Notes: generated by a model from the sequence alone, not told the origin. DNA of 32,918 nt from an uncultured Methylococcaceae bacterium (GCA_903863905.1 CAIPDT010000101.1:1-32918); one strand, 5' to 3'; positions 15,850 through 25,573 are shown, numbered from the stretch's first letter. Translations and numbers: made by a program.

Positions 15850-16818
15850 ATGGATCTAAATTTTCTCGATTTTGAACAACCAATCGCCGAATTAGAAGCG
15901 AAAATAAAAGAACTCCGTAATGTGGAGTTTGATAATGATATAAATATTTCAGGCGCGTTAAAGCAACTAGAAGATAGAAGTCAATCATTGACTGAATCCA
16001 TTTTTAGTTCGCTTTCTGATTGGCAAATTTCTCAATTATCTAGGCATCCAGGTCGTCCTTATACGCTAGATTATGTTGAGCATATTTTTACTGATTTTCA
16101 TGAGTTACACGGTGATAGAACTTTTGCAGATGATCCGGCTATTGTGTGTGGACTCGCACGTTTAGATGATCAGCCGGTGATGATTATTGGTCATCAAAAA
16201 GGCCGAGATACTAAAGAAAAGATTTATCGAAACTTTGGTATGCCACGTCCAGAAGGTTATCGTAAAGCTTTACGCATGATGAAGATGGCAGAGCGATTTG
16301 AAATACCGGTTATTTGTTTAATTGATACCCCAGGTGCTTATCCAGGTATTGGTGCAGAAGAGCGAGGCCAAAGTGAAGCGATTGCCAGAAACTTATTTGA
16401 AATGGCTAAACTGAAAACTCCTATTATTTGTACCATTATCGGTGAAGGTGGATCAGGGGGGGCTTTGGCCATTGGGGTTGGTGATCGTTTAATTATGCTT
16501 GAATACAGTACGTATTCAGTTATCTCGCCTGAAGGTTGTGCGTCTATTTTATGGAAGAGCCAAGATAAGGCCCAATTAGCCGCAGAAGCGATGGGTATCA
16601 CCTCAGATCGTATTCGTGAGCAAGGCTTTTTGGATGAGGTTGTAAGAGAGCCACTGGGTGGTGGTCATCGTGACTTTGAGGCCATTAGCTTAAATTTAAA
16701 AGAAGCGCTAAAACGTCACTTAGCTGAATTAAAGCGTCAAGATATTGATCAATTGTTAACCAATCGTTATCAACGCATTATGGATTTTGGCGTGTTTACA
16801 GAAGAAGTCACTAAATAA
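15850..16818 (+). CDS. accA: Acetyl-CoA carboxylase, carboxyltransferase alpha subunit
   Basis: 322 residues, close to E. coli AccA (319). With AccD it moves carboxyl from biotin carrier protein to acetyl-CoA, the committed step of fatty-acid synthesis. Diagnostic parts are [14 protein letters not shown] at the N-terminus, [48 protein letters not shown], and [18 protein letters not shown], with the two glycine-rich oxyanion loops of the crotonase fold. It is a single gene between the divergent queD and the convergent DUF411 gene. Confidence 0.97.
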   Translation: MDLNFLDFEQPIAELEAKIKELRNVEFDNDINISGALKQLEDRSQSLTESIFSSLSDWQISQLSRHPGRPYTLDYVEHIFTDFHELHGDRTFADDPAIVCGLARLDDQPVMIIGHQKGRDTKEKIYRNFGMPRPEGYRKALRMMKMAERFEIPVICLIDTPGAYPGIGAEERGQSEAIARNLFEMAKLKTPIICTIIGEGGSGGALAIGVGDRLIMLEYSTYSVISPEGCASILWKSQDKAQLAAEAMGITSDRIREQGFLDEVVREPLGGGHRDFEAISLNLKEALKRHLAELKRQDIDQLLTNRYQRIMDFGVFTEEVTK

Positions 16819-16825
16819 AATGAGT

Positions 16826-16864
16826 TCAAGTGGCTTTAGCTTAAACTAAGCTAAAGCCACTTGA
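16826..16864. terminator. Bidirectional terminator hairpin after accA
   Basis: An 18-bp perfect stem with a 3-nt AAC loop, arms built around AAGTGGCTTTAGC, lies between the convergent accA and DUF411 genes. T-runs are weak, but the very stable symmetrical stem in this position fits shared termination. Confidence 0.75.
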
Positions 16865-16890
16865 TCAATAACCCTGCTTTATATCGCTGA

Positions 16891-17346
16891 TTACTCGTAG
16901 CTATTAAATACCGCTACATTTTTTTGTGCATCAAAACTGATCACTTGATAAGGATCTTTTTTACCGCCCATTTCCATACCCGGTGTTCCTCTGGGCATAC
17001 CAGGCACGGTTAAACCGGCTACTTTAGGTTTGGTTTGTAAAAGTTTCATAATGTCATTCGCTGGAACGTGTCCTTCGACTACGTAACCCTCAACAATGCC
17101 CGTGTGACACGAAGCCAACGGCTCAGTGATACCGTATTTATCTTTAATCTCTTGAACATTGTCAGTCACAATTTCTTTGATTTTAAAGTTGTTTTGTTGT
17201 AAATGTTCCAACCATCTGCCGCAACATTCACAACTAGAACTTCTATAGACCACAATATCAATCGGTTTAGGGGTTTCAGTGGCGTCTGCCTGGCCTATCG
17301 TTAAGGCCAGTAAACTCATCGTCAATAGACTTCTTAATTGCTTCAT
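16891..17346 (-). CDS. Exported DUF411 metal-binding protein
   Basis: 151 residues with a signal peptide (MKQLRSLLTMSLLALTIGQADA, cut near 22). The mature part starts as a thioredoxin-like fold with SSCECCGRW (C39, C41, C42), then LASCHTG and VEGHVPANDIMKLL, and a Met-rich stretch PGMPRGTPGMEMGG. These features define DUF411, periplasmic proteins linked to copper handling by their Cys and Met motifs and usual neighbours. Here it lies 14 nt after hemE at the end of a long - strand array, with no copper genes in sight. Function is inferred from family features. Confidence 0.88.
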   Translation of the reverse strand: MKQLRSLLTMSLLALTIGQADATETPKPIDIVVYRSSSCECCGRWLEHLQQNNFKIKEIVTDNVQEIKDKYGITEPLASCHTGIVEGYVVEGHVPANDIMKLLQTKPKVAGLTVPGMPRGTPGMEMGGKKDPYQVISFDAQKNVAVFNSYE

Positions 17347-17360
17347 AAGACACCTTAGGT

Positions 17361-18431
17361 TTAGTTGGATGAATGATAAGTCGGACTAAAGGTATGAACC
17401 GCATCCACCATCGCTTTAACATGATCAGGATTAATGTCGGGTAATATACCGTGTCCAAGGTTAAACACATGGCCTGAACCTTGACCGTATTTGTGTAATA
17501 CAGATTTTACTTTTTCCACAATCACTTCAGGTGGCGCATAAAGAGAAACCGGGTCCATATTGCCTTGTAAGGCCACTTTATCACCAACACGGGCACGGGC
17601 AATTTGAATATCGGTTTGCCAATCTAAGCCCAAGGCATCATAGCCGGAATCAGCCATTGTTTCCAACCATAGACCGCCGCCTTTGGTGAATAAAATAGTC
17701 GGAATTTGCTGGCCATCGACATTCGTTTTTAATAAGGCTCTGACTTGCTTGGCGTAATATAAAGAAAACTCAATATAGTCTTCAGAGGTCAACATACCTC
17801 CCCATGTATCAAACAGCATAACCGCTTGAGCGCCCGCTTCAATTTGTGCATTTAAATAAGTCGCGACGGATTGCGCCAACTTATCCAACATAATGTGCAA
17901 CAATTTGGGTTGTTCATACATCAAGCTTTTAATTTTTTGGAAGCTTTTACTGCTGCCGCCTTCAACCATATACGTCGCCAAGGTCCAAGGGCTTCCAGAA
18001 AAACCAATTAAAGGCACACTGCCTTGTAACGTTTTTCTAATTAAACTCACCGCATCCACCACATAACGTAAGTCTGTGTGTGGATCAGGAATAGGCAGTT
18101 TATGAATATCGGCCGCTGTTGTAATCGGATTTTTAAACTTTGGACCTTCGCCTTCGGTAAAGTAAAGACCTAAACCCATGGCATCTGGAATGGTTAAAAT
18201 ATCAGAGAATAAAATAGCGGCATCAAAATCGAAGCGGCGTAAAGGTTGTAAGGTAACTTCACAGGCTAACTCAGGATTGGTACATAAGTTTAAAAAACTG
18301 CCGGCTTGCTCTCTTACTTGTCGGTATTCTGGTAAATAGCGGCCTGCTTGTCTCATCATCCACACAGGGGTGCGATCAATAGGTTGTTTTAAAAGAGCTC
18401 TGATAAAGATGTCGTTTTTTAAAGCAGTCAT
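17361..18431 (-). CDS. hemE: Uroporphyrinogen decarboxylase
   Basis: 356 residues, as in E. coli (354). It decarboxylates uroporphyrinogen III to coproporphyrinogen III in heme synthesis, in the cytoplasm. Signatures are [18 protein letters not shown] (substrate-binding Arg residues), [18 protein letters not shown] (catalytic Asp), [34 protein letters not shown] and [10 protein letters not shown]. It lies 58 nt after the AAA ATPase gene and 14 nt before DUF411, so it is probably read with the aroKB group. Confidence 0.97.
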   Translation of the reverse strand: MTALKNDIFIRALLKQPIDRTPVWMMRQAGRYLPEYRQVREQAGSFLNLCTNPELACEVTLQPLRRFDFDAAILFSDILTIPDAMGLGLYFTEGEGPKFKNPITTAADIHKLPIPDPHTDLRYVVDAVSLIRKTLQGSVPLIGFSGSPWTLATYMVEGGSSKSFQKIKSLMYEQPKLLHIMLDKLAQSVATYLNAQIEAGAQAVMLFDTWGGMLTSEDYIEFSLYYAKQVRALLKTNVDGQQIPTILFTKGGGLWLETMADSGYDALGLDWQTDIQIARARVGDKVALQGNMDPVSLYAPPEVIVEKVKSVLHKYGQGSGHVFNLGHGILPDINPDHVKAMVDAVHTFSPTYHSSN

Positions 18432-18489
18432 TGGTATTTAAATAGTAAAGTTGAAGGGTTTAAATAAGTAAAGATGCGTGAATGCCCTG

Positions 18490-19398
18490 TTATGGCTTGG
18501 GTACATTGAGGTCTGAAGCAGGCGGTGTCGTGCTTGATGAATCAATAGACGTCTCTATAACCGATAATGATTTTAATAAAGTAGTGCGATCCTGTTTTGA
18601 AGCACTTAACCATTGCGTGGCCAGTGCCAAAAAAATTAATAATATGACACCAACAACCAGTATTCTAAGTGAATTGTTTCTATATTTAAACCTTTCTATG
18701 GCTGGTAGGTTCGAGATAATATTACCCGGTATGCCTTGCGTTTTTAAATAAATAGCCTCTATCAGATCTTCGTTAATTTCATTTAAACCAACCCTAACCT
18801 GGTGAGAGGAGGCTAAAAATTCTAAAAAACGACCACATTGTGCTTTTGTGAAAGGCTGAAGTTCAATTAAATGACAATCTTGAATGGTTTCATCAGAATC
18901 ATTTTTAAGCGCTAAACCTTCACTGGTTAACACAAAGATAATTCTCAGTAAGGGATTATTAGTGGCATAATCAATTAGGATATTAATAAGATCGGGCTCT
19001 AAATAATCAGCATCGTCAATAATGAGAATGATCTTTTTATTTGTTTTTTCTAGTTGATAAAAACCAATAATTAGATCTTGAGCGCGGGTATTGATTTTAC
19101 TTGGGCTGATAGTGCGACTTAAGCGGTCTTGAATTTTTTCTAGCGATAAGTTTTTATTACCCTGAACCAGGCAATACAACCAAGACTCCGTATTATTGGT
19201 TTGTAAGAGCGTGAGCAAAGTAGATTTACCAATACCTTCAGGGCCACAGATAATCAGTTCTTTTTTTGAATTAGTGAGTAAGTGCAGCACTAAGTCAAGT
19301 TTTTGAGTGATCTCTTGAGTTATCAGGGATTGTAAAACTTTATTTTTTTGATAACCCAGAGGAAGTCTTATATCCGTTAAGGTATCAAATCCTGCCAT
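18490..19398 (-). CDS. AAA ATPase with C-terminal membrane anchor, DamX position
   Basis: 302 residues from the ATG giving [16 protein letters not shown], which overlaps the end of aroB by 14 nt; a longer in-frame start would run 77 nt into aroB. Walker A is GPEGIGKST (52-60) and Walker [10 protein letters not shown] (123-131), with a sensor-like FVLTSEG near 155-161. One membrane helix spans about 244-263 and only about 40 residues follow, probably periplasmic. The ATPase resembles ExeA/GspA and the N-terminal half of DamX proteins found after aroB. Those normally end in a SPOR domain, which is absent here. Role in cell division or envelope processes is inferred. Confidence 0.8.
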   Translation of the reverse strand: MAGFDTLTDIRLPLGYQKNKVLQSLITQEITQKLDLVLHLLTNSKKELIICGPEGIGKSTLLTLLQTNNTESWLYCLVQGNKNLSLEKIQDRLSRTISPSKINTRAQDLIIGFYQLEKTNKKIILIIDDADYLEPDLINILIDYATNNPLLRIIFVLTSEGLALKNDSDETIQDCHLIELQPFTKAQCGRFLEFLASSHQVRVGLNEINEDLIEAIYLKTQGIPGNIISNLPAIERFKYRNNSLRILVVGVILLIFLALATQWLSASKQDRTTLLKSLSVIETSIDSSSTTPPASDLNVPKP

Positions 19399-20467
19399 AC
19401 GTATTGAGCGTCTCCAGTAATAAGTTTTTATCAATATCAATAGGTAAAGTAGCGACACCAATTGAATGTAGTAAAATCAAACGAATTTGACCATTAACAT
19501 TTTTCTTATCAACGGCCATTAACTCTAGAAAACGATCTGAATTGAGGTTGTCAGGCGGGGTTGTAGGCAGATGACAGCGTTTAAATAGGTTAATGATACG
19601 CTCTACATCCGCGTCTGTTAACCAGCCTTTTCGTCTGGATAAATCAGCCGCTTGACAGGTACCAATTGCAACGGCTTCACCATGAAGATAGGTACCATAC
19701 CCTGAGCCGGTTTCAATGGCATGACCAAACGTGTGGCCTAAATTAAGCGTTGCTCTAACACCGGTTTCGGTTTCATCTTCAGACACAACTTGCGCTTTAT
19801 TAAGACACGATTGTTCAATAGCATACGCTAAAGCGACTTTATCTCTGGTTAATAACCGATCAATATTAGTTTCAAGCCACTCAAAAAAGATTTTATCTCG
19901 GATTAAACCGTATTTAATCACTTCAGCGAGTCCTGCCGCCAGTTGTCGATCATCTAAGGTATCTAAAACATCGGCATCCGCAATCACACATTGAGGCTGA
20001 TAAAAAGCCCCAATCATATTTTTACCTAAAGGATGATTGACCCCTGTTTTACCGCCCACAGAAGAATCTACTTGAGCTAATAACGTCGTTGGTATTTGAA
20101 TAAAAGCAATGCCGCGTTGATAACAGGCCGCCGCAAATCCCCCCATATCGCCAATCACACCCCCGCCTAAAGCAATGAGTGTGGCATTACGGCTAAATTT
20201 ATGAGACAACAACGTATCAAAAATTTGCGTGACGTATTCTAAAGTTTTAAATTGTTCACCATCCGGTAAGATGACGGTCTCAACGGTAAAATTGCCTAAA
20301 CTGTTTAAAACTTTATTTAAATATAACGGCGCAATTGTCTCATTGGTGATAACAACAACCTGTTTTGCTTTAATACAGCGGGTATATAACTCAGGCTGAT
20401 TTAATAAACCCGCCCCAATATAAATTGGGTAACTTCTATCGCCCAACTCGACTAATAAAGTGTTCAT
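19385..20467 (-). CDS. aroB: 3-dehydroquinate synthase
   Basis: 360 residues, normal length. It turns DAHP into 3-dehydroquinate, the second step of the shikimate pathway, using NAD and a divalent metal. Visible motifs are [25 protein letters not shown] (NAD site), [43 protein letters not shown] (metal His) and LHGEAVAIG. It starts 5 nt after aroK and overlaps the ATPase gene downstream by 14 nt, so the three form an operon. Confidence 0.97.
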   Translation of the reverse strand: MNTLLVELGDRSYPIYIGAGLLNQPELYTRCIKAKQVVVITNETIAPLYLNKVLNSLGNFTVETVILPDGEQFKTLEYVTQIFDTLLSHKFSRNATLIALGGGVIGDMGGFAAACYQRGIAFIQIPTTLLAQVDSSVGGKTGVNHPLGKNMIGAFYQPQCVIADADVLDTLDDRQLAAGLAEVIKYGLIRDKIFFEWLETNIDRLLTRDKVALAYAIEQSCLNKAQVVSEDETETGVRATLNLGHTFGHAIETGSGYGTYLHGEAVAIGTCQAADLSRRKGWLTDADVERIINLFKRCHLPTTPPDNLNSDRFLELMAVDKKNVNGQIRLILLHSIGVATLPIDIDKNLLLETLNTYGRI

Positions 20468-20472
20468 GACTA

Positions 20473-20997
20473 TTAACGATTAGCTGATTTATATTCTTCA
20501 AGGATATGACTGACGACCACTTTGCTTTGCATCACACCGGTATCAATAATAAAGTCGGCAGCAGATAAATAAAGATGTTCGCGTTCTGCAAATAAAGTCT
20601 CAATCCGCGCTTTAGGATTGTCTGTTTTTAATAACGGTCTTTGCGTGTCTCTACGGGTTCTTTCTAAAATACGTTCCACAGAGCATTGCAAATACACAAT
20701 AAAGCCATTTTGCTTTAAGAGTTGACGGTTTTCTTCTCGTAAGATCGCACCGCCGCCGGTTGCCAACACAATACCGTCTAATTTGGTTAATTGCTGCAAC
20801 ATTTTTTGTTCACGATCTCTAAAGCCTTCTTCGCCTTCAAATTCAAAAATAGTAGGAATATCAACTCCAGTACTTTCTTCAATGGCCTTGTCACTATCGT
20901 AAAAAGGAACCGCTAACGATTTTGCCAATTGTCGGCCAATCGTTGTTTTGCCGGCACCCATAAGGCCAACTAAATATATGTTCTCTGATCTTGTCAT
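20473..20997 (-). CDS. aroK: Shikimate kinase
   Basis: 174 residues from the ATG giving [16 protein letters not shown]; a TTG one codon earlier is unlikely. Phosphorylates shikimate at C3. Walker A is [11 protein letters not shown], the shikimate-binding Asp lies in [22 protein letters not shown] and LATGGGAI are the other substrate motifs, and the lid carries TQRPLLKT. First gene of aroK-aroB-ATPase, 177 nt after pilQ, with a probable terminator between them. The ribosome-binding site is weak. Confidence 0.96.
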   Translation of the reverse strand: MTRSENIYLVGLMGAGKTTIGRQLAKSLAVPFYDSDKAIEESTGVDIPTIFEFEGEEGFRDREQKMLQQLTKLDGIVLATGGGAILREENRQLLKQNGFIVYLQCSVERILERTRRDTQRPLLKTDNPKARIETLFAEREHLYLSAADFIIDTGVMQSKVVVSHILEEYKSANR

Positions 20998-21041
20998 CAA
21001 AATACCGTGAGGGTTTAAAACGTCCCGTTAAAGGGGGCTAT

Positions 21042-21070
21042 AAAAAAATGATAACCTAATTCGTGTTATC
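21042..21070 (-). terminator. Probable Rho-independent terminator after pilQ
   Basis: Read on the - strand, GATAAC and GTTATC form a 6-bp stem with a 9-nt loop, followed by ATTTTTTTAT. It lies about 105 nt beyond the pilQ stop and 45 nt before aroK. The stem is short and AU-rich, so termination may be partial and allow read-through into aroK. Confidence 0.5.
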
Positions 21071-21174
21071 GTTTTAGAAATATGTGACTACTTAACTTTA
21101 AAATAGTCCTATTATAAAGTTTAATTTATAAAATTTGGGGAGATTATGCCCGTTTTTGACTCAACTAGAAACTA

Positions 21175-22755
21175 TCAATTACTTGCAGCGTTATCTTTAA
21201 TGATCTTTGGGGTAATAAAAATTAATAATTCTTTTTTATCATCCGTAGTGATTGTGCGTTTAAATAAAAATCCTATAACAGGTAGTTCACCCAAAAAAGG
21301 CACTAAATTAATGATGCTGGTTTTAGAATTCTCAAAAACACCGCCTAACACCACGGTTTCCCCATCCATGACTTGCACCGTCGTTTCAACCTCTCGTTTA
21401 GTGAGAGGTGGCGGTTGGTCTTTTTTCTGTAACGTATAGTTAGGTTCATTTTTACTGATAATGAGAGTCATAGAAATACTGCCGCTGGGCGTTATTTGGG
21501 GCAACACATCTAATTCTAATAAAGCATCAATAAATTGAATATTAGCCGGGGTGGTCGCTGTTGAGCCGGATTGATACGGTTCTTGCGTGCCTTGTTTTAT
21601 TTTAGCATTACAGCGGTCGGTCGTCATTACTCTCGGATTAGAAACAATTTCACCTTTACCTTGGTCTTGTAAAGCAGACAGTTCAAGATTCAGCACATAA
21701 TCTGCGCCTTTTGCTAAAGTCATACCTAATTGCCCATAAGGATTCGTTGCTGCAAGGTCAACTAACGCATCATTCAGAACAGCCGTGCCATTAATACTGC
21801 CTGTGGTACCACCTACGCTATTAACAGAGCCTATGGCACCCGAACTATTGCCAAAGGCGGCATTCGTTCCTGCCACGCCAAATCTGACGCCTAATTGCTT
21901 TGCAAAGGTATGGCTGGCAATCACAATTCTGGATTCAATCATTACTTGACGAACCGGCACATCTAATTTTTGAATTAATTGGGCTGCTTCGGCTAATCTT
22001 TTTTGGGTTTCACGAATAATAAGCGTATTGGTTCTGGCATCAACCACGGCCGAACCTCGTGCCGATAAGATTTTAAAGGTATCATTTTTGGATATTTTGG
22101 GGAGTGTAGAATTAGTTAGGCTTGGATTATTGAGACTCGGCGTATTAAAAGCACTATTGGCAGAGTAGGGATTAGGGGTGTTTGTATTGGTCGTTGATTT
22201 AATCCCACAACTGCCAAATTGTCCCGCATCCAGCCCATTTAATAAATTTCTAAAATTCTCAGCCCGAGCATAATTGATTTTAATATGGCGAGTCTCTAAA
22301 GGTTCTAATTGTTCAATCACAGCGGCCGTTTCTTCTTGTTGTTCCTTATATTCTTTAATTTTACCGATCGGGGCAATTAACGTGACTGATCCAGATTGAA
22401 ATTTCTCAAGGCCTTGAGTCATCATAATAAAGTCGAGCGCTTCATCCCAAGGCACATCATTAAGCCGTAACGTAATGGTTCCTGTTATATCATCACCCGC
22501 AACGATATTTTGCTGGGTAAACTCAGCAATCAGAGAAATAACATTGCGGATTTCGATGTCCTGAAAATTTAAAGATAAATGCTCACCCGTATATTGAAGC
22601 TGATTTTTTAAAAGACTTTTATCGGGCTTCGTTAGGGGCTTAAACAGCGCTTTTTTAGCCGTGTTGTCCGCTAAAATAAAGCCGCTTTGCAGAGATAAAA
22701 GCCAGCTAATGAACAGGGTAAGGTGCAACCACCTAATGTGTTTCGTAATAATCAT
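21175..22755 (-). CDS. pilQ: Type IV pilus secretin PilQ, short form
   Basis: 526 residues from the ATG that overlaps the previous stop by 4 nt. A signal peptide ends near A29. STN/N0 domain about 45-105 (LNFQDIEIRNVISLIAEFTQ, VPWDEALDFIM), secretin N domain with a Thr/Asn/Ser-rich insert about 190-225, and the secretin barrel about 250-520 (DVPVRQVMIESRIVIA, EIVSNPRVMTTD, MDGETVVLGGVF, VPFLGELPVIGFLF, LLIFITPKI). It forms the outer-membrane channel for the pilus. Typical PilQ is about 700 residues with one or two N-terminal AMIN peptidoglycan-binding domains; there is no room for them here. Last gene of pilMN-OP-Q. Confidence 0.93.
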   Translation of the reverse strand: MIITKHIRWLHLTLFISWLLSLQSGFILADNTAKKALFKPLTKPDKSLLKNQLQYTGEHLSLNFQDIEIRNVISLIAEFTQQNIVAGDDITGTITLRLNDVPWDEALDFIMMTQGLEKFQSGSVTLIAPIGKIKEYKEQQEETAAVIEQLEPLETRHIKINYARAENFRNLLNGLDAGQFGSCGIKSTTNTNTPNPYSANSAFNTPSLNNPSLTNSTLPKISKNDTFKILSARGSAVVDARTNTLIIRETQKRLAEAAQLIQKLDVPVRQVMIESRIVIASHTFAKQLGVRFGVAGTNAAFGNSSGAIGSVNSVGGTTGSINGTAVLNDALVDLAATNPYGQLGMTLAKGADYVLNLELSALQDQGKGEIVSNPRVMTTDRCNAKIKQGTQEPYQSGSTATTPANIQFIDALLELDVLPQITPSGSISMTLIISKNEPNYTLQKKDQPPPLTKREVETTVQVMDGETVVLGGVFENSKTSIINLVPFLGELPVIGFLFKRTITTDDKKELLIFITPKIIKDNAASN

Positions 22756-23744
22756 TTGGATAACATTAAGGTCGTTAGTTGTTTTTGCCATAAGCCCGTT
22801 TCATAGGGGATGATTTCATTTAGCTCAAGGCCCTGATTATTTATTTGGGTAATTTTGCCATCATGCTGACCCAAATAATCACCTACCTTCACGCGATATA
22901 TCATATTTTCTTCTGTTTTGATCAGCGCCCACATCATTGAGTTCATTGTGATCGTGCCCACCATGTTTAAATCCGTCAAAGCGAAAGCCTCTAAAAGTTC
23001 TTTAGGGCGTGTTGAGTCAGGTTGTAAATGATATTTAAGAGCTTTATCCAGTTGAAAAGTGTCTTGCATATAGGGTATAAAAGGATTGCGTAAATCCTTC
23101 GTGTTAAAAATCACTGTCGTGGCTTGAGGCTGAGCAGAAAGGGCCAATTGAGGGACTGCCAGTTTATATTGATCGGTATTTTCGTAATAAGTCTTGACCG
23201 TTGCTGTCATCAGTATTTCACCACTGACCGATAAAGAGGTCATTGTTAGATCATGCAAGGTAACGATTCGAGGCAGAGACGCTAACCCACTGATAAAGTG
23301 TCCCAAGGTTTGATATTGCCCTATCACTTTAATCGTAACAGGTTGTTCCATATAAAAATCTTGGCTAAGTGGTGCTTCTGGTTTAAATAAAGTAAATTTT
23401 AAACCGTTAAGCGTACCTGTTTTTGAAATATCGATGAGCAGATTAGCCATTTCTTCTTTTGAAGGCAGATCTTTAAGTAAGTTGCTTAACTGATTTTCAA
23501 GGTATAGCGCGTGCGCTTTTATGTCTGGACTCTGCGACAGTTGGGTTTGTTTAAACGCAATATCTTTTTTTAAGGTAAGTTCGGAGGTTTTTCTTTCATC
23601 TAATATTGTTAACTGGCTTAAGGTATCAAAATAATAGCCCGTGCTTAACACTAGTCCATAACAACTGATCATCGCAACGGTTTTAATCGATAAGGGCCAC
23701 GACCCGGCTTTTGAAATAGTCCAATCAATTCTTGAGGCGTTCAT
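22752..23744 (-). CDS. PilO-PilP fusion, type IV pilus alignment protein
   Basis: 330 residues in one open frame. Residues 18-37 form a membrane helix; 38-95 a coiled coil; 95-190 the PilO ferredoxin-like domain (LPSKEEMANLLIDISK, ITIK-like core, GHFISGLASLPRIVTLHDLTM). After a 25-residue linker, 219-330 read as PilP: RNPFIPYM, LEAFALTDLNMVGTI, WALIKTEENMIYRVKVGDYLG, GKITQINNQGLELNE and an ending ETGLWQ. PilP is normally a separate lipoprotein; here no lipobox or second signal exists. PilN and PilO form the inner-membrane ring and PilP links it to PilQ. It overlaps pilN and pilQ by 4 nt each. Confidence 0.88.
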   Translation of the reverse strand: MNASRIDWTISKAGSWPLSIKTVAMISCYGLVLSTGYYFDTLSQLTILDERKTSELTLKKDIAFKQTQLSQSPDIKAHALYLENQLSNLLKDLPSKEEMANLLIDISKTGTLNGLKFTLFKPEAPLSQDFYMEQPVTIKVIGQYQTLGHFISGLASLPRIVTLHDLTMTSLSVSGEILMTATVKTYYENTDQYKLAVPQLALSAQPQATTVIFNTKDLRNPFIPYMQDTFQLDKALKYHLQPDSTRPKELLEAFALTDLNMVGTITMNSMMWALIKTEENMIYRVKVGDYLGQHDGKITQINNQGLELNEIIPYETGLWQKQLTTLMLSK

Positions 23745-24331
23745 TTAAGGGGAGACTTATTAGTGGGGGGGCCTACATTTTTTTGCTGAGCTGTTAAGAT
23801 AAAATCACTCAACAAATGATCTTCTTGAGGTCCTTGTGCTTGTTTGTCGATTAATTCAATGACTCTTAATTTAGGCTTCTGTAAGTAAGCAGAGCTTTCA
23901 AGCGCTTGCATAAAAATAGACACTTGAGCATTGGCTTGGGCTTTACCTTCAAAGGTCAGTTCTTGGGTCTGCTGGGTCAGACGGGTTAAATAAATGCCTT
24001 GAGGCATTAATAGCGGAATGGTATTTAATAAACTCACCCATTCAGGACGACTGGCGTGTATGTGCACAAACAGTGCAATTTGAGAGCTTAACTGTTGCGA
24101 GTGTTGTTTGGTTTTTGTTAGGTTAACAAGATCAGCATTTAATTGAGTTATGACGGTACTTAACTGCGTATTGATTTTGGCTTGATGGGTTGCTAGCTCT
24201 TGAATATAAAAGTGAGCCAGTAGAATGCTTAACAAAGCGGTTAATAGCGCGGCGAACAGTGATAAGACAAAGTGAGTTTGTTTTTGAATCTGTTGGGTTT
24301 CACGCCAAGGTAATAAATTAATGCGAGTCAT
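23741..24331 (-). CDS. pilN: Type IV pilus assembly protein PilN
   Basis: 196 residues, near the usual length. The cytoplasmic N-terminus MTRINLLPWRE contains the INLLPWR motif that binds the groove of PilM. One membrane helix about 21-43, a periplasmic coiled coil about 45-90, and a ferredoxin-like domain with WVSLLNTIPLLMPQGIYLTRL. It forms a dimer with PilO across the inner membrane. Four-nt ATGA-type overlaps join it to pilM before and pilOP after. Confidence 0.94.
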   Translation of the reverse strand: MTRINLLPWRETQQIQKQTHFVLSLFAALLTALLSILLAHFYIQELATHQAKINTQLSTVITQLNADLVNLTKTKQHSQQLSSQIALFVHIHASRPEWVSLLNTIPLLMPQGIYLTRLTQQTQELTFEGKAQANAQVSIFMQALESSAYLQKPKLRVIELIDKQAQGPQEDHLLSDFILTAQQKNVGPPTNKSPLK

Positions 24332-25428
24332 ATCTTAAAACCCCTCATGGCTAAGCCGCAAGCGACCATCATAGCCGGCGCAAGATGCATTAATTGTGGC
24401 GTATTAAGTGTAGGCGATAGGCGCATATTTACAAAAGGATTGGCCACAAAAACCGGAATAGATAAAGCCTCGGTGATTAATTGATCAATGCCTGCAATGG
24501 ACGCACACCCGCCTGCTAATACGAGACTGTCAATGGGTTGAGGGGTGTTGGATGACATAAAAAACTGTATGGAGCGTTTAATTTGTTGCAGCATGGTTTC
24601 TTTAAACTGCATCAGCACCTTATCACTATTGTAATCAGCGTCTACATCGACCTGATAGCGTTGTTGATACGCTTTTGTATAAGAAATACCTAGGCGTTTT
24701 TGGTGTTCATCAATCAGCGATTGTCCGCCAAACTCTTGCTCATGGGTATATAAGAATTGGCCGTTATCTAAAACAGTAAAGGTGGTTATCGTGGAGCCTA
24801 TATCAGCAATCGCAACCGTTTGCTTCGGTAATAATTGCGTAGAAAACTCCCCTAACAGTAAGCAGGCGTCTTCCATCGTAAAGGCTTCAACATCAACGAG
24901 TATCGTCTTTAAACCTGCTTGAGTTAATACCTCAACTCGATCATCTATGTTTTCTCTTTTAGACGCTACAAACAAAATATCAGTAAGCATTGGTGTGTTT
25001 GGATTAGGCGAGAGTACTTCAAAATCAAAATTAATTTCATTTAGCGAATAGGGCATATAGTCCAGAGCGGCGCTTAAGATGTGTTCTTCTATTTCATTGG
25101 CAGTAAGGGTAATGGCTAAACTCATTGGTTTAGTAATGGCCGCAGAACTCAAAATGGCCACACAGGCTGATTTATGTTTTGAATGAAGTTGTGCTAAAGC
25201 GAGTTTGATGGTATCCGCGATAATCTGTAGGTTGGTGCTGTGATTACTTAACAAGAGACCTTCTGGAAAAGGCTCAATGGCAAAGTCTTCAACGCAGTAG
25301 TCGAGTCCTTGTTTGCTTAAAACGATCATTTTTACAGCGACTGAACTAATATCAATACTTAGCACAGTTTTGGAATGAAAAGAATAATGTTGCCAAAACA
25401 AAGAGCGCGGTGATGTTTGGGTTGGCAT
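24328..25428 (-). CDS. pilM: Type IV pilus assembly ATPase-fold protein PilM
   Basis: 366 residues with the FtsA/actin fold. The first phosphate strand is LSIDISSVAVKM near 23-34, the second ADIGSTITTFTVL about 208-220, and the adenosine motif LAGGCASIAGID near 320. PilM sits at the cytoplasmic face and binds the PilN tail. AAGGA is spaced 8 nt before the ATG. First gene of the pilM-pilN-pilOP-pilQ operon; the 240 nt before it also hold the tRNA-Leu promoter on the other strand. Confidence 0.95.
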   Translation of the reverse strand: MPTQTSPRSLFWQHYSFHSKTVLSIDISSVAVKMIVLSKQGLDYCVEDFAIEPFPEGLLLSNHSTNLQIIADTIKLALAQLHSKHKSACVAILSSAAITKPMSLAITLTANEIEEHILSAALDYMPYSLNEINFDFEVLSPNPNTPMLTDILFVASKRENIDDRVEVLTQAGLKTILVDVEAFTMEDACLLLGEFSTQLLPKQTVAIADIGSTITTFTVLDNGQFLYTHEQEFGGQSLIDEHQKRLGISYTKAYQQRYQVDVDADYNSDKVLMQFKETMLQQIKRSIQFFMSSNTPQPIDSLVLAGGCASIAGIDQLITEALSIPVFVANPFVNMRLSPTLNTPQLMHLAPAMMVACGLAMRGFKI

Positions 25429-25544
25429 AAGTGCATCCTTATGATGACAAAATATGAAGTCTTACTTATGAAAGTAGACTATATTTTTCAAAAGGAAAGG
25501 AAAATGCGAAAATAATTTTAAATGACTACAAATTTGTCATGCAG

Positions 25545-25573
25545 TTGTCACGATGTCACATCCACTGTATACT
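25545..25573 (+). promoter_or_regulatory. Sigma-70 promoter of tRNA-Leu
   Basis: TTGTCA and TATACT are separated by exactly 17 nt, close to consensus. Transcription would start near 25580, about 90 nt before the tRNA. Two further TGTCA-type copies flank the -35 (near 25534 and 25555), so the unit is repeated three times. Confidence 0.72.

Noticed and set aside
21146-21439. 97-codon frame on the + strand with GGGGAG before its ATG and an AT-rich promoter-like stretch upstream
   Set aside because: Almost all of it is antisense to the 3' end of pilQ, and its residues mirror pilQ codons; no domain is seen.
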